Shown here: piece by piece, positions 29,401 through 38,061 of the stretch
How the letters are laid out: each line of letters begins with the position of its first letter
Numbering within the stretch: position 1 is the first letter of the stretch
The notes under the pieces: generated by a model
The model's database searches: none
What the model saw: the letters and a program-made list of their open reading frames with translations, nothing else
What the model was told of the DNA's origin: nothing
Position numbers and translations under genes: made by a program
From: Burkholderiales bacterium RIFCSPHIGHO2_01_FULL_63_240
GTDB taxonomy: Bacteria; Pseudomonadota; Gammaproteobacteria; Burkholderiales; Burkholderiaceae_C
Assembly (NCBI GenBank): GCA_001770725.1
Contig: MERU01000002.1
Coordinates: forward strand, 766,006-830,005
Reading direction: 5' to 3'
DNA length: 64,000 nt

Positions 29401-30363
29401 TGGCACCGTGAGTGAGGTTTCGGCCACGTTGGTGGCCAGCACGATGCGCCGGCCGTTGCCCGTCTGGAAGACCCGGTCCTGCTCCTGCTGGCTCAGGCGC
29501 GCGAACAGCGGCAGCACCTCGGCCACGACGCGGCCATTGGCCAGGTGTTTGCGCAGGTGGTCGGCCGCCTCGCGGATCTCGCGCTCGCCAGGCAGGAAGA
29601 CGAGGATGTCGCCCGAGCCCTCGCGCCACAGCTCATCCACCCCGTCGGCGATGGCCTCGTTCAGGCCGTACTCGCGGCTTTCCTCGAACGGTCGGTAGCG
29701 CTGCTCGACCGGGTACAAGCGCCCCGACACCAGGATGATCGGCGCAGGCCCCCTGGCGGACTCGAAGTGCTTGGCGAACCGGTCGGCGTCGATGGTCGCC
29801 GAGGTCACGATGACCTTCAGGTCGGGCCGGCGAGGCAGCAACTGGCGCAGGTAGCCCAGCAGGAAGTCGATGTTCAGGCTGCGCTCATGGGCCTCGTCGA
29901 TGATGATCGTGTCGTAGGCCTTGAGGTCCGGGTCGCCCTGCGTCTCGGCCAGCAGGATGCCGTCGGTCATCAGCTTGACGCTGGCACCGGGCTGCAGCCG
30001 GTCCTGGAAGCGGATCTTGTAGCCCACCACGTCGCCCAGCGGCGTGTTCAGCTCTTCGGCGATGCGCTTGGCCACGCTGGACGCGGCGATGCGGCGCGGC
30101 TGGGTGTGGCCGATCAGCTTGGGGCGCTTGCCGTGCTCTCGGGGCTGCCCCCAGCCGCCTCGACCCAGGGCCATGGCGATCTTGGGCAACTGCGTGGTCT
30201 TGCCCGAGCCGGTTTCGCCGCAGACGATGACCACCTGGTGCTCACGCAGGGCGGCTTCGATCTCGTGGCGCTTGCCGCTGACGGGCAAGGATTCGGGGAA
30301 GTTCAGGGTGGCTGGGCTCACGGGGGACGGCACGCTGTCGGGCAGGCAGGCAAAGTCCGCCAT
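26410..30363 (-). CDS. hrpA: ATP-dependent RNA helicase HrpA (DEAH box)
   Basis: The 1,317-residue protein has Walker A GETGSGKTTQ, the DEAH box in IIIDEAHERS, SAT (motif III), ATNVAETSLT (motif V) and QRAGRCGR (motif VI). Helicase-associated and OB-fold domains and the long HrpA C-terminal region follow. Length matches E. coli HrpA. It is a DEAH-box RNA helicase with roles in mRNA processing and ribosome rescue. A Gly/Ala/Pro/Ser-rich linker lies at about residues 960–1010. The ATG at 30363 has GGAG 6 nt upstream; the frame is open further upstream, but the added sequence runs antisense to the amidase gene and is not supported. Confidence 0.93.
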   Translation of the reverse strand: MADFACLPDSVPSPVSPATLNFPESLPVSGKRHEIEAALREHQVVIVCGETGSGKTTQLPKIAMALGRGGWGQPREHGKRPKLIGHTQPRRIAASSVAKRIAEELNTPLGDVVGYKIRFQDRLQPGASVKLMTDGILLAETQGDPDLKAYDTIIIDEAHERSLNIDFLLGYLRQLLPRRPDLKVIVTSATIDADRFAKHFESARGPAPIILVSGRLYPVEQRYRPFEESREYGLNEAIADGVDELWREGSGDILVFLPGEREIREAADHLRKHLANGRVVAEVLPLFARLSQQEQDRVFQTGNGRRIVLATNVAETSLTVPGIRYVIDSGSARVKRYSFRNKVEQLQVEPISQAAANQRAGRCGRVANGICIRLYDEKEFNARPRFTDPEILRSSLAGVILRMKSLHLGHVEDFPFIEPPLRKAIADGYQLLNELGAVDDDNEITPLGQTLAKLPLDPRVGRMILEAKDRQALAEVLVIAASLSVQDVRDRPIDQQQQADTKHKQFDDEKSEFMGTLKLWKWLDDSRGGHGHHEPGAPEKHKLSHRKHEALLRENFINPRRVREWRDVHTQLHTVVAEHNWRLNGSPATYEQVHLSLLSGLLGNVGCKSDDEEWYLGARGIKFWKHPGANLSKKPGRWILAAELVETTKLYGRGVANIDVQWLVSMGQHLLKKQLLEPHWEKKAAEVVALERATLYGLVVYNNKRVNFGLVNAREAREIFIREALVNDEWETRLPFLAHNRKLINQVEQLEHKSRRQDVLVDDELIYAFYDAQVPPDVMSGATFEKWYRHASRENPKLLHLSREELMRHEAAGITSSAFPKYIRLGGVDCAATYLHEPGDARDGVTVTVPIYALNQVQEERGEWLVPGMLKDKVLALIKSLHQKPRARLVPLPEFAEGFVQSVAFGQGGLMDALLKAVRDKTQLDVKRADFKLDMLSPHLFMNHRVVDEHGRQLGMGRNLPALKAELGSLARGAFQALAALKAQEVVSGGEGASSDAAPAAPARPGGPGRSPSPSSAAVSVKPSSGKQGGSSACASTPLTDWTFGELPELMEIQRGGHTLIGFPALVDKGTHVEIDIFDEPDVAAAKHRVGLRRLIALQIKEPLKYLEKNIPDLQKMAMAYMSLGTADELREQVIDVALDRAYLNDPLPSDAASFKARVEEGRTRLNLIAQEVARLAGTVLAEYAAAARKLKDAKPPKDVADDVAAQLQRLMPKRFVSATPYAQLQHFPRYLKGITLRLDKLKGDPARDAQRMTELRPLDQRLVRRLAELKGTHDPRTDEFRWLLEELRISLFAQELRTPQPVSVKRLEKVWAQIGQ

Positions 30364-30459
30364 TATCGGCTCCGCGGGTTGGCTGGGGTAAGCACGGGGT
30401 GTCAGCCTGACAGGGGCACGGCACGCTCTGGCCTTTCCCGCAGACACCCCCCCACTCCC

Positions 30460-31944
30460 ATGAAGTTCGAAGAGTACGTGCAGCACGACGCCCTGGGCCT
30501 GGCCGAGCTGGTCCGCCGTGGCGAGGTTCAACCCTCGGAGCTGGTCACCGCAGCCCTGGCCCGGGTGGACGCGGTGCAGCCCCAGCTCAACGTGCTGGTG
30601 CGCCGCATGGACGAAGAGCACCGCCGCCAACTGCAGCAGCCCCTGGACAAGGCACGCCCGTTTGCCGGCGTGCCCTTCCTGCTCAAGGACCTTTTTCAGG
30701 AGGTGGCCGGCTGGCCCATGGGCAGCGGCAGCCGTTCGATGCGCAACGTCAAGGCCGAGGTCGACTCCGACGTGGCGCGTCGCTGGCGCGAAGCCGGCCT
30801 GGTCTTCATCGGGCAGACCAACACGCCTGAGTTCGGCGCGCGCAACGTCACCGAACCGCTCGCGGGCGGGCCCACGCGCAACCCCTGGGACACCTCGCGC
30901 ACACCGGGTGGCTCCTCCGGCGGCTCGGCCTCGGCGGTTGCCGCGGGCGTGGTGCCGATGGCGGGCGCCAACGACGGCGGCGGCTCCATCCGCATCCCTG
31001 CGGCCTGCTGCGGCCTGTTCGGGCTGAAGGTGGGGCGCGGCCGCATTTCCATGGGCCCGCTGTTCGGTGAGGGCATGAACGGCGCGGCGGTGCAGGGCGT
31101 GGTCTCGCGCAGCGTGCGCGACACGGCGGCCTCGCTGGACGTGCTGCAAGGCCCCGAGCCCCATGCACCCTACTTCATGCCCGCACCGCCGCGCTCCTAC
31201 CTGGAAGCCGCCACGGAACCGCTGCGCCCGCTGCGCATCGGCTTCTCATCGGCCTCGCCGCTGGGCACCGAGGTGCACCCCGAGGCACGCAAAGCGGTGG
31301 AGCAGGCCGCCCGCCTGCTTGAATCACTGGGGCACCACGTGGAAGAGGCCGCGCCCGACATCGACGGCGTGCAGCTGTCGCAAGACTTCCTGCTGAGCTG
31401 GTTCGCCTGCCAGGCCGCCATCGTCGACGACATCGTCGAACGCCACGGCGCCAGCGCAAGCGACTTCGAGCCCGACACCCGCGCCATGGCCTCGGTGGGC
31501 CGCAGCATCGGCGCGCCCGAACTGGTGCGCAGCCAAGGCCATTGGAACGAGCACGTGCACGCCCTGGCGCGCTTTCACCAGCGCTTTGACTTCTGGCTGA
31601 GCCCGACGCTCAGCGCCCCGCCCATCCGCATCGGCGAGATGGCCACGCCCCGCAGCCTGCAGCTCATCAACGAGCTGGTGTCGGCGCTGAAGCTGTCCGG
31701 CCTCTTGCGTCACACCCCGCAGTTCAAGCAGGTCACCATCCAGAACCTGGCCTGGACACCCTACACGCAACTGGCCAACATCACAGGTCGCCCGGCCATG
31801 TCGGTGCCACTGCATTGGACGCCCGAAGGCCTGCCACTGGGGGTGCAGTTCACTGGCGCGCTCGACTCGGAATTCAAGCTGCTGCAACTGGCCTTCCAGA
31901 TGGAAGCCGCGCAACCATGGTTCGATCGTCGACCGCCACTTTGA
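30460..31944 (+). CDS. Amidase (amidase-signature family)
   Basis: The 494-residue protein has the amidase-signature Ser–Ser–Lys triad: Lys76 in LLKDLF, the cis-serine segment GGSSGGSAS (about 151–159) and the nucleophile Ser176 in GGGSIRIPA. It hydrolyses an amide of unknown identity. GatA of the tRNA amidotransferase is unlikely because gatB and gatC are not adjacent and the C-terminal half (SWFACQAAIVDD region) resembles free-standing amidases. It is divergent from hrpA with 96 bp between starts. Confidence 0.88.
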   Translation: MKFEEYVQHDALGLAELVRRGEVQPSELVTAALARVDAVQPQLNVLVRRMDEEHRRQLQQPLDKARPFAGVPFLLKDLFQEVAGWPMGSGSRSMRNVKAEVDSDVARRWREAGLVFIGQTNTPEFGARNVTEPLAGGPTRNPWDTSRTPGGSSGGSASAVAAGVVPMAGANDGGGSIRIPAACCGLFGLKVGRGRISMGPLFGEGMNGAAVQGVVSRSVRDTAASLDVLQGPEPHAPYFMPAPPRSYLEAATEPLRPLRIGFSSASPLGTEVHPEARKAVEQAARLLESLGHHVEEAAPDIDGVQLSQDFLLSWFACQAAIVDDIVERHGASASDFEPDTRAMASVGRSIGAPELVRSQGHWNEHVHALARFHQRFDFWLSPTLSAPPIRIGEMATPRSLQLINELVSALKLSGLLRHTPQFKQVTIQNLAWTPYTQLANITGRPAMSVPLHWTPEGLPLGVQFTGALDSEFKLLQLAFQMEAAQPWFDRRPPL

Positions 31945-31966
31945 AGCCGCGGTCAAGTCACTGAAT

Positions 31967-32620
31967 TCAGGACGTGCGCGAGCAGGGCTCTGGCAGGTTC
32001 TGCGCGGCTTCGGCCGCCGCCACGGCGGCTTGGTGCCGCTGATGCAAAGCCTGCACCGCCACCAGCGCCAGCAAAGCGCCCACGCACTCGAGGATCTCCT
32101 CATAGAGCACGTCTTCGCCCAGCCAGTGGTCCATGACCTGCGAGATCGCCAACGTCATGAACGAGCCGATCAGCAGACGGCCCACCGGGTTGCGCCACCC
32201 TTGACGCACCCACATGAAGAGGAACAGGTGCCAGCCACCCACGATGCCGGAGACGAGGCTGCCCCCCACTGCCACCGCCTCGGCGAGGCGGCGAGACCAG
32301 TGCACCGCCGGGTCAAGGTAGTGGGACAGTTGCATCAGGGCCTTGCCGCTGGGAATGACCTCCGGGGGGATGCCCTGCTCGCGGACCGCGAGGTTGGCGC
32401 AAATCACCGCCAGCGCCAAAGCCACACCAGGGGTGGGCCGATGCAAGACCAACAGGCAGGCGCCCGCCATGAACCAGACGATCACCGACGTCGTCTCGAC
32501 CGGCCCGTTTTCCGTGGCGAACCAGTCTCCCAGATCGGGCCAGATCAGGCCGGCAGCGGTGGCACTCACGCCCAGCAGGGTCACCAGCCAGGTCAACAGA
32601 ACATGCGTTTTTTCGGACAC
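31967..32620 (-). CDS. Hypothetical multi-pass membrane protein
   Basis: A protein of about 217 residues with roughly five or six hydrophobic segments (LLTWLVTLLGVSATAAGLIW; SVIVWFMAGACLLVLH; VALALAVICANLAV; GGSLVSGIVGGWHLFLFMW; LLIGSFMTLAISQV; CVGALLALVAVQAL). Family not recognised. The GTG at 32620 is chosen because AAGG lies about 8 nt upstream; the frame is open to another GTG at 32704. It is divergent from argA and convergent with the amidase gene. Confidence 0.75.
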   Translation of the reverse strand: MSEKTHVLLTWLVTLLGVSATAAGLIWPDLGDWFATENGPVETTSVIVWFMAGACLLVLHRPTPGVALALAVICANLAVREQGIPPEVIPSGKALMQLSHYLDPAVHWSRRLAEAVAVGGSLVSGIVGGWHLFLFMWVRQGWRNPVGRLLIGSFMTLAISQVMDHWLGEDVLYEEILECVGALLALVAVQALHQRHQAAVAAAEAAQNLPEPCSRTS

Positions 32621-32769
32621 TTCAACACCTTGGGCACCCGTGAGGAAACCCGAGATTTTGACACTTTCATGACAGCTTGTCCCCACCGGCCAGTCCAGCC
32701 CCACAAACCGCTACCATTTCGCCTGTCACGCTTGCCTGCCCTGCGAGCGTCCGCCTGACCTCACCCCAC

Positions 32770-34155
32770 ATGGACCTCGTCTTCCCCCACCTGTTCGTTC
32801 CCTGGTTCCGCTCGGTGGCGCCGCACATCCACGCCCACCGGGGCAAAACCTTCGTGGTGGGCCTCTCGGGTGAGCTGATCGCCGCGGGCAAGCTCGCCAG
32901 CTTCGTTCAAGACCTCGCGCTCATGCACGCCATGGGCATCAAGATCGTGCTGGCCCATGGCTTTCGCCCGCAGCTAGAGGAACAGCTGCGAGCCAAGGGG
33001 CAGGAATCCCGCTTCAGCCACGGCATGCGCATCACCGACGAAGTCGCGCTGGACTGCGCCCAGGAAGCCGCCGGCCAGTTGCGCTACGAAATCGAGGCCG
33101 CCTTTTCGCTGGGGCTGCCCAACACCCCGATGGCGGGTGCGGCCATCAGCCTGATCTCGGGCAACTTCATCACCGCCCGCCCGGTCGGCATCGTCGACGG
33201 GGTGGATTTCAAGCACACCGGCCTGGTGCGCAAGATCGACGCGGTGGCCATCCGCCGCGCCATCGACACCGGCTCGCTGGTCATGCTCTCGCCATTCGGT
33301 TTCTCGCACACCGGTGAGGCCTTCAACCTGAGCATGGAAGACGTGGCCACCAGCGCAGCCATCGCCCTGCAGGCCGACAAGCTCATCTTCGTGACCGAGG
33401 TGCGCGGCATCCTGCAGGCCATCGTGCAGGACCCCGTTCAGGCCGATGCGCTCGAAGCCCAGCACCACAACGACCCGGACGCCGAGATCGATCAGGAACT
33501 GGCCCTGCTTGATGCCAAGCGCCTGCTGGCGTCGCTGCCCAACCCGACCGAGCCCACCGACACGGCCTTTTACCTGCAGCACGCGGTCAAGGCCAGCGAA
33601 GGGGGCGTCGAGCGCGTGCACATCATCCCCTTCAAGGTCGATGGCGCGCTGCTGATGGAGGTGTTCACCCACGATGGCGTGGGCACCATGATCGTCGACG
33701 AAAAGCTCGAAAGCCTGCGCGAGGCCACGCCCGATGACGTCGGCGGCATCCTGCAGCTCATCGAGCCCTTCGAGCAGGACGGCACGCTCGTCAAGCGCAG
33801 CCGCACCGAGATCGAGCGCGACGTGGCGCAGTACACCGTGATCGAGCACGACGGCGTGATCTTCGGTTGCGCGGCCCTGTACCCCTACCCCGAAGCCGGC
33901 ACCGCCGAGATGGCCGCGCTCACCATTTCGCCCAGCGTGCAAGGCCAAGGCGACGGCGAGCGCATCCTCAAACGCATCGAGCAGCGCGCGCGGGCCATGG
34001 GCCTGCAGACCCTCTTCGTGCTCACCACGCGCACCATGCACTGGTTCAACAAGCGTGGCTTCGCGCCCGTGGACCCGGACTGGCTGCCCGAAGCACGCAA
34101 GCGGTCCTACAAGTGGGACCGCCGCTCGCAGGTGCTGGTCAAGCACCTCAAGTGA
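32770..34155 (+). CDS. argA: Amino-acid N-acetyltransferase (N-acetylglutamate synthase) ArgA
   Basis: The 461-residue protein has an amino-acid kinase fold (GKTFVVGLSGELI, HGFRPQLEEQL, RKIDAVAIRRAID, about 20–300) followed by a GNAT acetyltransferase domain (EATPDDVGGI, YPEAGTAEMAAL, VQGQGDGERIL, FNKRGFAPVD). It makes N-acetylglutamate from glutamate and acetyl-CoA, the first step of arginine synthesis, and arginine usually inhibits through the kinase-fold domain. The ATG at 32770 gives the normal family N-terminus. YggX follows 45 bp downstream. Confidence 0.93.
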   Translation: MDLVFPHLFVPWFRSVAPHIHAHRGKTFVVGLSGELIAAGKLASFVQDLALMHAMGIKIVLAHGFRPQLEEQLRAKGQESRFSHGMRITDEVALDCAQEAAGQLRYEIEAAFSLGLPNTPMAGAAISLISGNFITARPVGIVDGVDFKHTGLVRKIDAVAIRRAIDTGSLVMLSPFGFSHTGEAFNLSMEDVATSAAIALQADKLIFVTEVRGILQAIVQDPVQADALEAQHHNDPDAEIDQELALLDAKRLLASLPNPTEPTDTAFYLQHAVKASEGGVERVHIIPFKVDGALLMEVFTHDGVGTMIVDEKLESLREATPDDVGGILQLIEPFEQDGTLVKRSRTEIERDVAQYTVIEHDGVIFGCAALYPYPEAGTAEMAALTISPSVQGQGDGERILKRIEQRARAMGLQTLFVLTTRTMHWFNKRGFAPVDPDWLPEARKRSYKWDRRSQVLVKHLK

Positions 34156-34200
34156 CCCATCCCCCGATTCATCAGATCAGACAGAAAGAAGAGGCCCACC

Positions 34201-34473
34201 ATGGCACGCACCATCCAATGCACTTACCTTAAAAAAGAAGGCGAAGGCCTGGACTTCGCCCCCTACCCCGGTGAGCTGGGCAAGCGCATCTACAACGAAG
34301 TCAGCAAGGAAGCCTGGCAGCTGTGGATGAAGCACCAGACCATGCTGGTCAACGAGAACCGCCTGAACCTGGCCGACGCCCGCGCCCGCCAGTACCTGGC
34401 TCGCCAGATGGAGCAGTTCTTCTTCGGTGCTGGAGCCGAGCAAGTGCAAGGCTACGTTCCCCCCAGCGCCTGA
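34201..34473 (+). CDS. yggX: YggX-type Fe(2+)-trafficking / oxidative damage protection protein
   Basis: A 90-residue protein of normal family length: [21 protein letters not shown] with the conserved Cys, then [17 protein letters not shown] and [12 protein letters not shown]. YggX protects iron–sulfur clusters from oxidants and is linked to Fe(II) handling. AGAAGAGG lies about 7 nt before the ATG. It probably shares the argA transcript. Confidence 0.93.
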   Translation: MARTIQCTYLKKEGEGLDFAPYPGELGKRIYNEVSKEAWQLWMKHQTMLVNENRLNLADARARQYLARQMEQFFFGAGAEQVQGYVPPSA

Positions 34474-34724
34474 CTCCGTGCGAGGCGGCCGTCGATGATC
34501 CCCCTTGGCTGAAGGGACTCAGCCCCAACAGGAACAAAACGCGACGACGCCTGAGGCCAGGTTCAACCATTTCGGTGTAACCTCCTTGAAACAGAGAGGG
34601 TATTCAGTTGTTGTCAACGAACGGCCAACAATTCCAAGGAATCAGCGCAAACCAAGCAGATCGGTGTCCCGCGGAGCGGAACGGCCAGTTGCCGTTCGTC
34701 CAAGTGAACTGACGCTGGGAGAAA

Positions 34725-35675
34725 GTGGCAGCGACCGTGTTTTCTCCCCAGAAACTGGCAGGTGGTCCTCGCGCCGCGTTGCCCATCCTCATGTACCACC
34801 GGGTGCTGGATGGCTTCGACCCTCTGCAGGCTGAAATCCACCAGGCCAAGGTGATGGACACGCAGTTCCGCACCCTGCGCCAGTTCTTCCAGGTTCTGCC
34901 CCTGGACGAAGCCGCGGACATGCTCATGCAGGGACGCTTGCCGCCTCGCGCCGTGAGCATCACGTTCGATGACGGGTATCGGGACAACCACGACCTGGCC
35001 CTCCCCCTGCTCAGGCAACATGGCTTGAACGCCACGTTCTACGTCGCCAGCGGCTACCTCAATGGCGGGTTGATCTTCCACGACGTGCTGGTGGAGACCA
35101 TTCGGCACGCGGCAACCGGAACGCTGGACCTGGGCATCGACGGTGTCGAGCGGCTGCAGATCTCCGACATGGCCTCACGGATCGCTGCCATCCGGCACCT
35201 GACCAAGGCCATGAAATACCTGGAGCCCGGTCGTCGACAGCAGCTGTCCACCCGCTTGCTGGAAACGCTGGGGCCCCACGCCCCCCGTTCCCTCATGATG
35301 AGCGACGAACAGGTGCGTGCGCTGTCGCGCAGCGGCATGGGCATTGGGGGACACACCACCCATCACGTGATCCTGTCCAAGTTGACCGCAGAGGCAGCCC
35401 GCGATGAAATCGATTCCAACCGCAACACCCTGTCAAGCATCATTGACAAGCCGCTGACCTCCTTCGCCTACCCGAATGGCAAGCCTGGCATCGACTACGA
35501 CACCAGCCATGTCGCACTGGTGCGCGAATCGGGCTATCGCAATGCCGTGTCAACACTTTCCGCGGTGGGCACCCGGCAAGCCAGCGCCCATGAGTTGCCA
35601 CGCTTCGTGCTCAACGAGACCACGACCATCGGCGTGATCCTGCGCATGCTGCGGATGACGGCCTACGCCATCTGA
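34725..35675 (+). CDS. Polysaccharide deacetylase (NodB domain) family protein
   Basis: The 316-residue protein has ILMYHRV near the N-terminus, the metal and base aspartates in ITFDDGYRDN, ATFYVASGY, and GGHTTHH, which gives the H-x3-H metal motif. FAYPNGKP follows at the family's motif 3 position. NodB-type enzymes remove acetyl groups from N-acetylglucosamine polymers. There is no signal peptide, so it would act in the cytosol or be membrane-associated. The start is GTG with GGGAGA close upstream. No polysaccharide synthesis genes are adjacent. The 250 bp upstream hold no gene that I can see. Confidence 0.85.
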   Translation: MAATVFSPQKLAGGPRAALPILMYHRVLDGFDPLQAEIHQAKVMDTQFRTLRQFFQVLPLDEAADMLMQGRLPPRAVSITFDDGYRDNHDLALPLLRQHGLNATFYVASGYLNGGLIFHDVLVETIRHAATGTLDLGIDGVERLQISDMASRIAAIRHLTKAMKYLEPGRRQQLSTRLLETLGPHAPRSLMMSDEQVRALSRSGMGIGGHTTHHVILSKLTAEAARDEIDSNRNTLSSIIDKPLTSFAYPNGKPGIDYDTSHVALVRESGYRNAVSTLSAVGTRQASAHELPRFVLNETTTIGVILRMLRMTAYAI

Positions 35676-35680
35676 GCGCC

Positions 35681-35700
35681 CGTCATCCTGCCGGATGACG
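35681..35700 (+). other. Hairpin after the deacetylase gene (possible weak terminator)
   Basis: CGTCATCC and GGATGACG pair perfectly around TGCC, five bases after the stop codon. No T-run follows, so rho-independent termination is doubtful; it may protect the 3' end. Confidence 0.4.
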
Positions 35701-35822
35701 CAAAGCGCCGCCTGGGCAACCAGCTGACGCTGAGCACCCCACAAGCAGGTGGCTCAGAAGCCCTCATTCAACTCCGCACGACAAGCGCCTATCGTTTCAG
35801 CCTTCTGTCACGAGGAGTCCTG

Positions 35823-36989
35823 ATGTCACGTCGCCGCACACCCTGGCGGGCCTCGCTGGGCCTGGCCCTGAGCCTGGGCGGGCTGGGCCTGCACGCCCCC
35901 GCTCGCGCCGAAACCTCCGACACCCTGGCTGCTGTGGCTCTGCTGGGCTGGAACCTGGCCAGCCCAGAACTGGCTGCCGTGCCCGCGGTCAGCCCCTTGC
36001 TGTGGAACGGCCTGATCGACAACTTCGCGCCCTTCCTGTCCCCCTACAGCGAGGCCATGCGCAAGCTGGCACTCACGTCAGCGCCCACGCTCAAGCCCCA
36101 GCCGCAGGCACCGCAGCCATCCGGTCCCACACTGAGCAACACGTACAGCCAGCTGATCTCGTTCGGCGACAGCATGAGCGACACCGGCAACATGTACCAG
36201 GTCACCATGCAGCTGACCAACTGGGGCCTGCCGATGGCGCCGAACGACCGCGGCCGCTTCTCCAATGGCCCGGTGGTGCTCGAAGTCATGGCCAACACGC
36301 TCGACAAGCCGCTGTTGAACTACGCCTTCGGTGGCGGGCAGTCGGGCCGTGGCGGCCTGGTGCCGGTGTTCGGCCTGCAGATCGGCATGCTCAAGCAGGT
36401 CGAGGACTTCACCAGGAACCTGGGTTTCTTCAAGCAGGCCGACAGCCGGGCGCTGTACGTGCTGTGGACCGGCCCGGACGACTACTACCAGGGCAGCAAC
36501 ATCTACCTGACCACCACCAACGTGAAGGTGACGGCCAACCTGTTGCAGGCCATGACGACGCTGTACTTCAAGGGCGCACGCAACTTCTTCGTGCCGCTGA
36601 TGCCCGACCTGAGCATCACGCCCTCGGCCAAGCTGCACGAGAAGTTCCAGTCGAATTACATGAAGAACGCGCGTGCGCGCAGTCAGGAGCTGGCCGGCAT
36701 GGTCACGGCCATGCTCAAGACCTTCGCCAAGACCTACCCGAACGCGAAGGTGCGCACCTTCGACACCTTCACCTACTCGCAGCAGCAGGTGGTGCAGGCC
36801 GCGGCCGATGGCCACAACGTCACCGACCCCTGCTACGACCCGCCCTTCATGGGCCTGCCCGGCCCGGTGTGCGCCAACCCCGACAACCACCTGTTCTGGG
36901 ACACCAACCACCCCACCGCCGCTGGCGCGAAGGTGATCGGTGCGGCCTTCTCGCAGGCGGCCGTGGGGCCTGCCCTGCCAGCCAGGTGA
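35823..36989 (+). CDS. Secreted SGNH/GDSL-family lipase or esterase
   Basis: The 388-residue protein has a signal peptide (RRR start, hydrophobic core, ending APARAE). Block I is FGDSMSDTGN with the nucleophile Ser, and the C-terminal block V is WDTNHPT with the Asp–His pair. It most resembles plant-lipase/thermolabile-haemolysin-type SGNH enzymes. Block III reads WTGPDDYY, with Asp where GxND has Asn. Substrate unknown. GAGGAG lies 6 nt before the ATG. It ends one base before the convergent alpha-E gene. Confidence 0.85.
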   Translation: MSRRRTPWRASLGLALSLGGLGLHAPARAETSDTLAAVALLGWNLASPELAAVPAVSPLLWNGLIDNFAPFLSPYSEAMRKLALTSAPTLKPQPQAPQPSGPTLSNTYSQLISFGDSMSDTGNMYQVTMQLTNWGLPMAPNDRGRFSNGPVVLEVMANTLDKPLLNYAFGGGQSGRGGLVPVFGLQIGMLKQVEDFTRNLGFFKQADSRALYVLWTGPDDYYQGSNIYLTTTNVKVTANLLQAMTTLYFKGARNFFVPLMPDLSITPSAKLHEKFQSNYMKNARARSQELAGMVTAMLKTFAKTYPNAKVRTFDTFTYSQQQVVQAAADGHNVTDPCYDPPFMGLPGPVCANPDNHLFWDTNHPTAAGAKVIGAAFSQAAVGPALPAR

Positions 36990-38048
36990 TCAGGCCGGCA
37001 TCAGGAAGTCGCGGCTGATGCCATAGCCCAGGTCACCCACGCGGTCGAGGAACTGCGTGAGGTAGGCGTGCAGGCCGGTGGCCACGATCTCGTCGATGCG
37101 GCTGAACTGCAGGTCGGCGCGCAAGCGGCCGGCGCGGCGCAGCGTCTCGTGGCTGTGGTCATTGGCCACGGCTCGCAGGTTGCTCACCACCTCGTCCATG
37201 CAATAGACGAGCGAGCGTGGCATCTCGGCGCGCAGGATCAGCAGCTCGGCCACCTTCTCGGGGCGGATGACGTTGCGGTAGACCTTGCGGTAGACCTCGA
37301 AGGCCGAGACCGAACGCAGCACGGCCGACCAGTGGTAGAAGTCGACCTCCTTGCCTTCGTTGCCAGCGCCCGAGCCGAAGAACTCGGTGTTGCGGGCGTG
37401 GAACTTCACGTCGAGCAGGCGCGCGGTGTTGTCGGCGCGCTCCAGGAAGGTGCCGATGCGCTGAAAGTGGAAGGACTCGTCCTGCAGCATGGTGCCCAGG
37501 GTCACGCCGCGCGAGAGGTGCGAGCGGAACTTGACCCACTCGAACAGCTCGGCCGGGTCCTTGGCCAGCGCACCCGACTTGATGATGCGGTTGAACTCCA
37601 GCCAGGTCTGGTTGGTGGTCTCCCAGACCTCGGTGGTCAGGGCGCCGCGCACGGCACGCGCGTTCTCGCGGGCGGCACGCAGGCAGTTGAGGATGCTCGA
37701 CGGGTTGCTCGCGTCGGTGACCATGAAGGCCATCACGTCGCGTGCGTTGACCTCGTCGTGCTTGTTGCGGTACTCCTGCATGAGCTCGCTGATGCTCAAC
37801 AGGCCCTGCCAGCCTTGCAACGCGGACTCACTCGACTGCGGCAGCAGCGAGGTCTGGTAGTTGACGTCAAGCAGGCGCGCCGTGTTTTCGGCGCGCTCCA
37901 TGTAACGGGCCATCCAGAAGAGGTGGTCGGCGGTGCGCGACAGCATGGGCTTGGTCTCCAGGTGCGAGGCGCTTGCTGCGCGCAAGGCCCCGGTTTCGGT
38001 CTCGATCAGTTGGGTGGGCAGGTGGTCTTCGATGCGTTCGTTGAGCAT
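36990..38048 (-). CDS. Alpha-E domain protein (stand-alone), partner of the upstream ATP-grasp protein
   Basis: A 352-residue all-helical protein whose core begins MLSRTADHLFWMARYMERAENTARLLDV (read here as two halves: MLSRTADHLFWM and ARYMERAENTARL), the alpha-E (DUF403) signature. A second copy of the ER-x-NTARLLDV-type motif appears mid-protein (FLERADNTARLLDV). These proteins are genetically linked to circularly permuted ATP-grasp enzymes in a predicted peptide-synthesis system. The start at 38048 has GGAGG 7 nt upstream and lies 13 bp after the ATP-grasp stop. A second ATG at 37946, also with GGAG, would give the usual family N-terminus; the choice between them is open. Confidence 0.88.
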   Translation of the reverse strand: MLNERIEDHLPTQLIETETGALRAASASHLETKPMLSRTADHLFWMARYMERAENTARLLDVNYQTSLLPQSSESALQGWQGLLSISELMQEYRNKHDEVNARDVMAFMVTDASNPSSILNCLRAARENARAVRGALTTEVWETTNQTWLEFNRIIKSGALAKDPAELFEWVKFRSHLSRGVTLGTMLQDESFHFQRIGTFLERADNTARLLDVKFHARNTEFFGSGAGNEGKEVDFYHWSAVLRSVSAFEVYRKVYRNVIRPEKVAELLILRAEMPRSLVYCMDEVVSNLRAVANDHSHETLRRAGRLRADLQFSRIDEIVATGLHAYLTQFLDRVGDLGYGISRDFLMPA

Positions 38049-38061
38049 GATCGAGCCTCCA

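Noticed and set aside
30364-31164. Long N-terminal extension of HrpA
   Set aside because: It runs antisense to the amidase gene, has no motif, and the ATG at 30363 has a good Shine–Dalgarno and the normal family length.
30460-31944. GatA subunit of the tRNA amidotransferase
   Set aside because: No gatB or gatC nearby and the second half does not resemble GatA.
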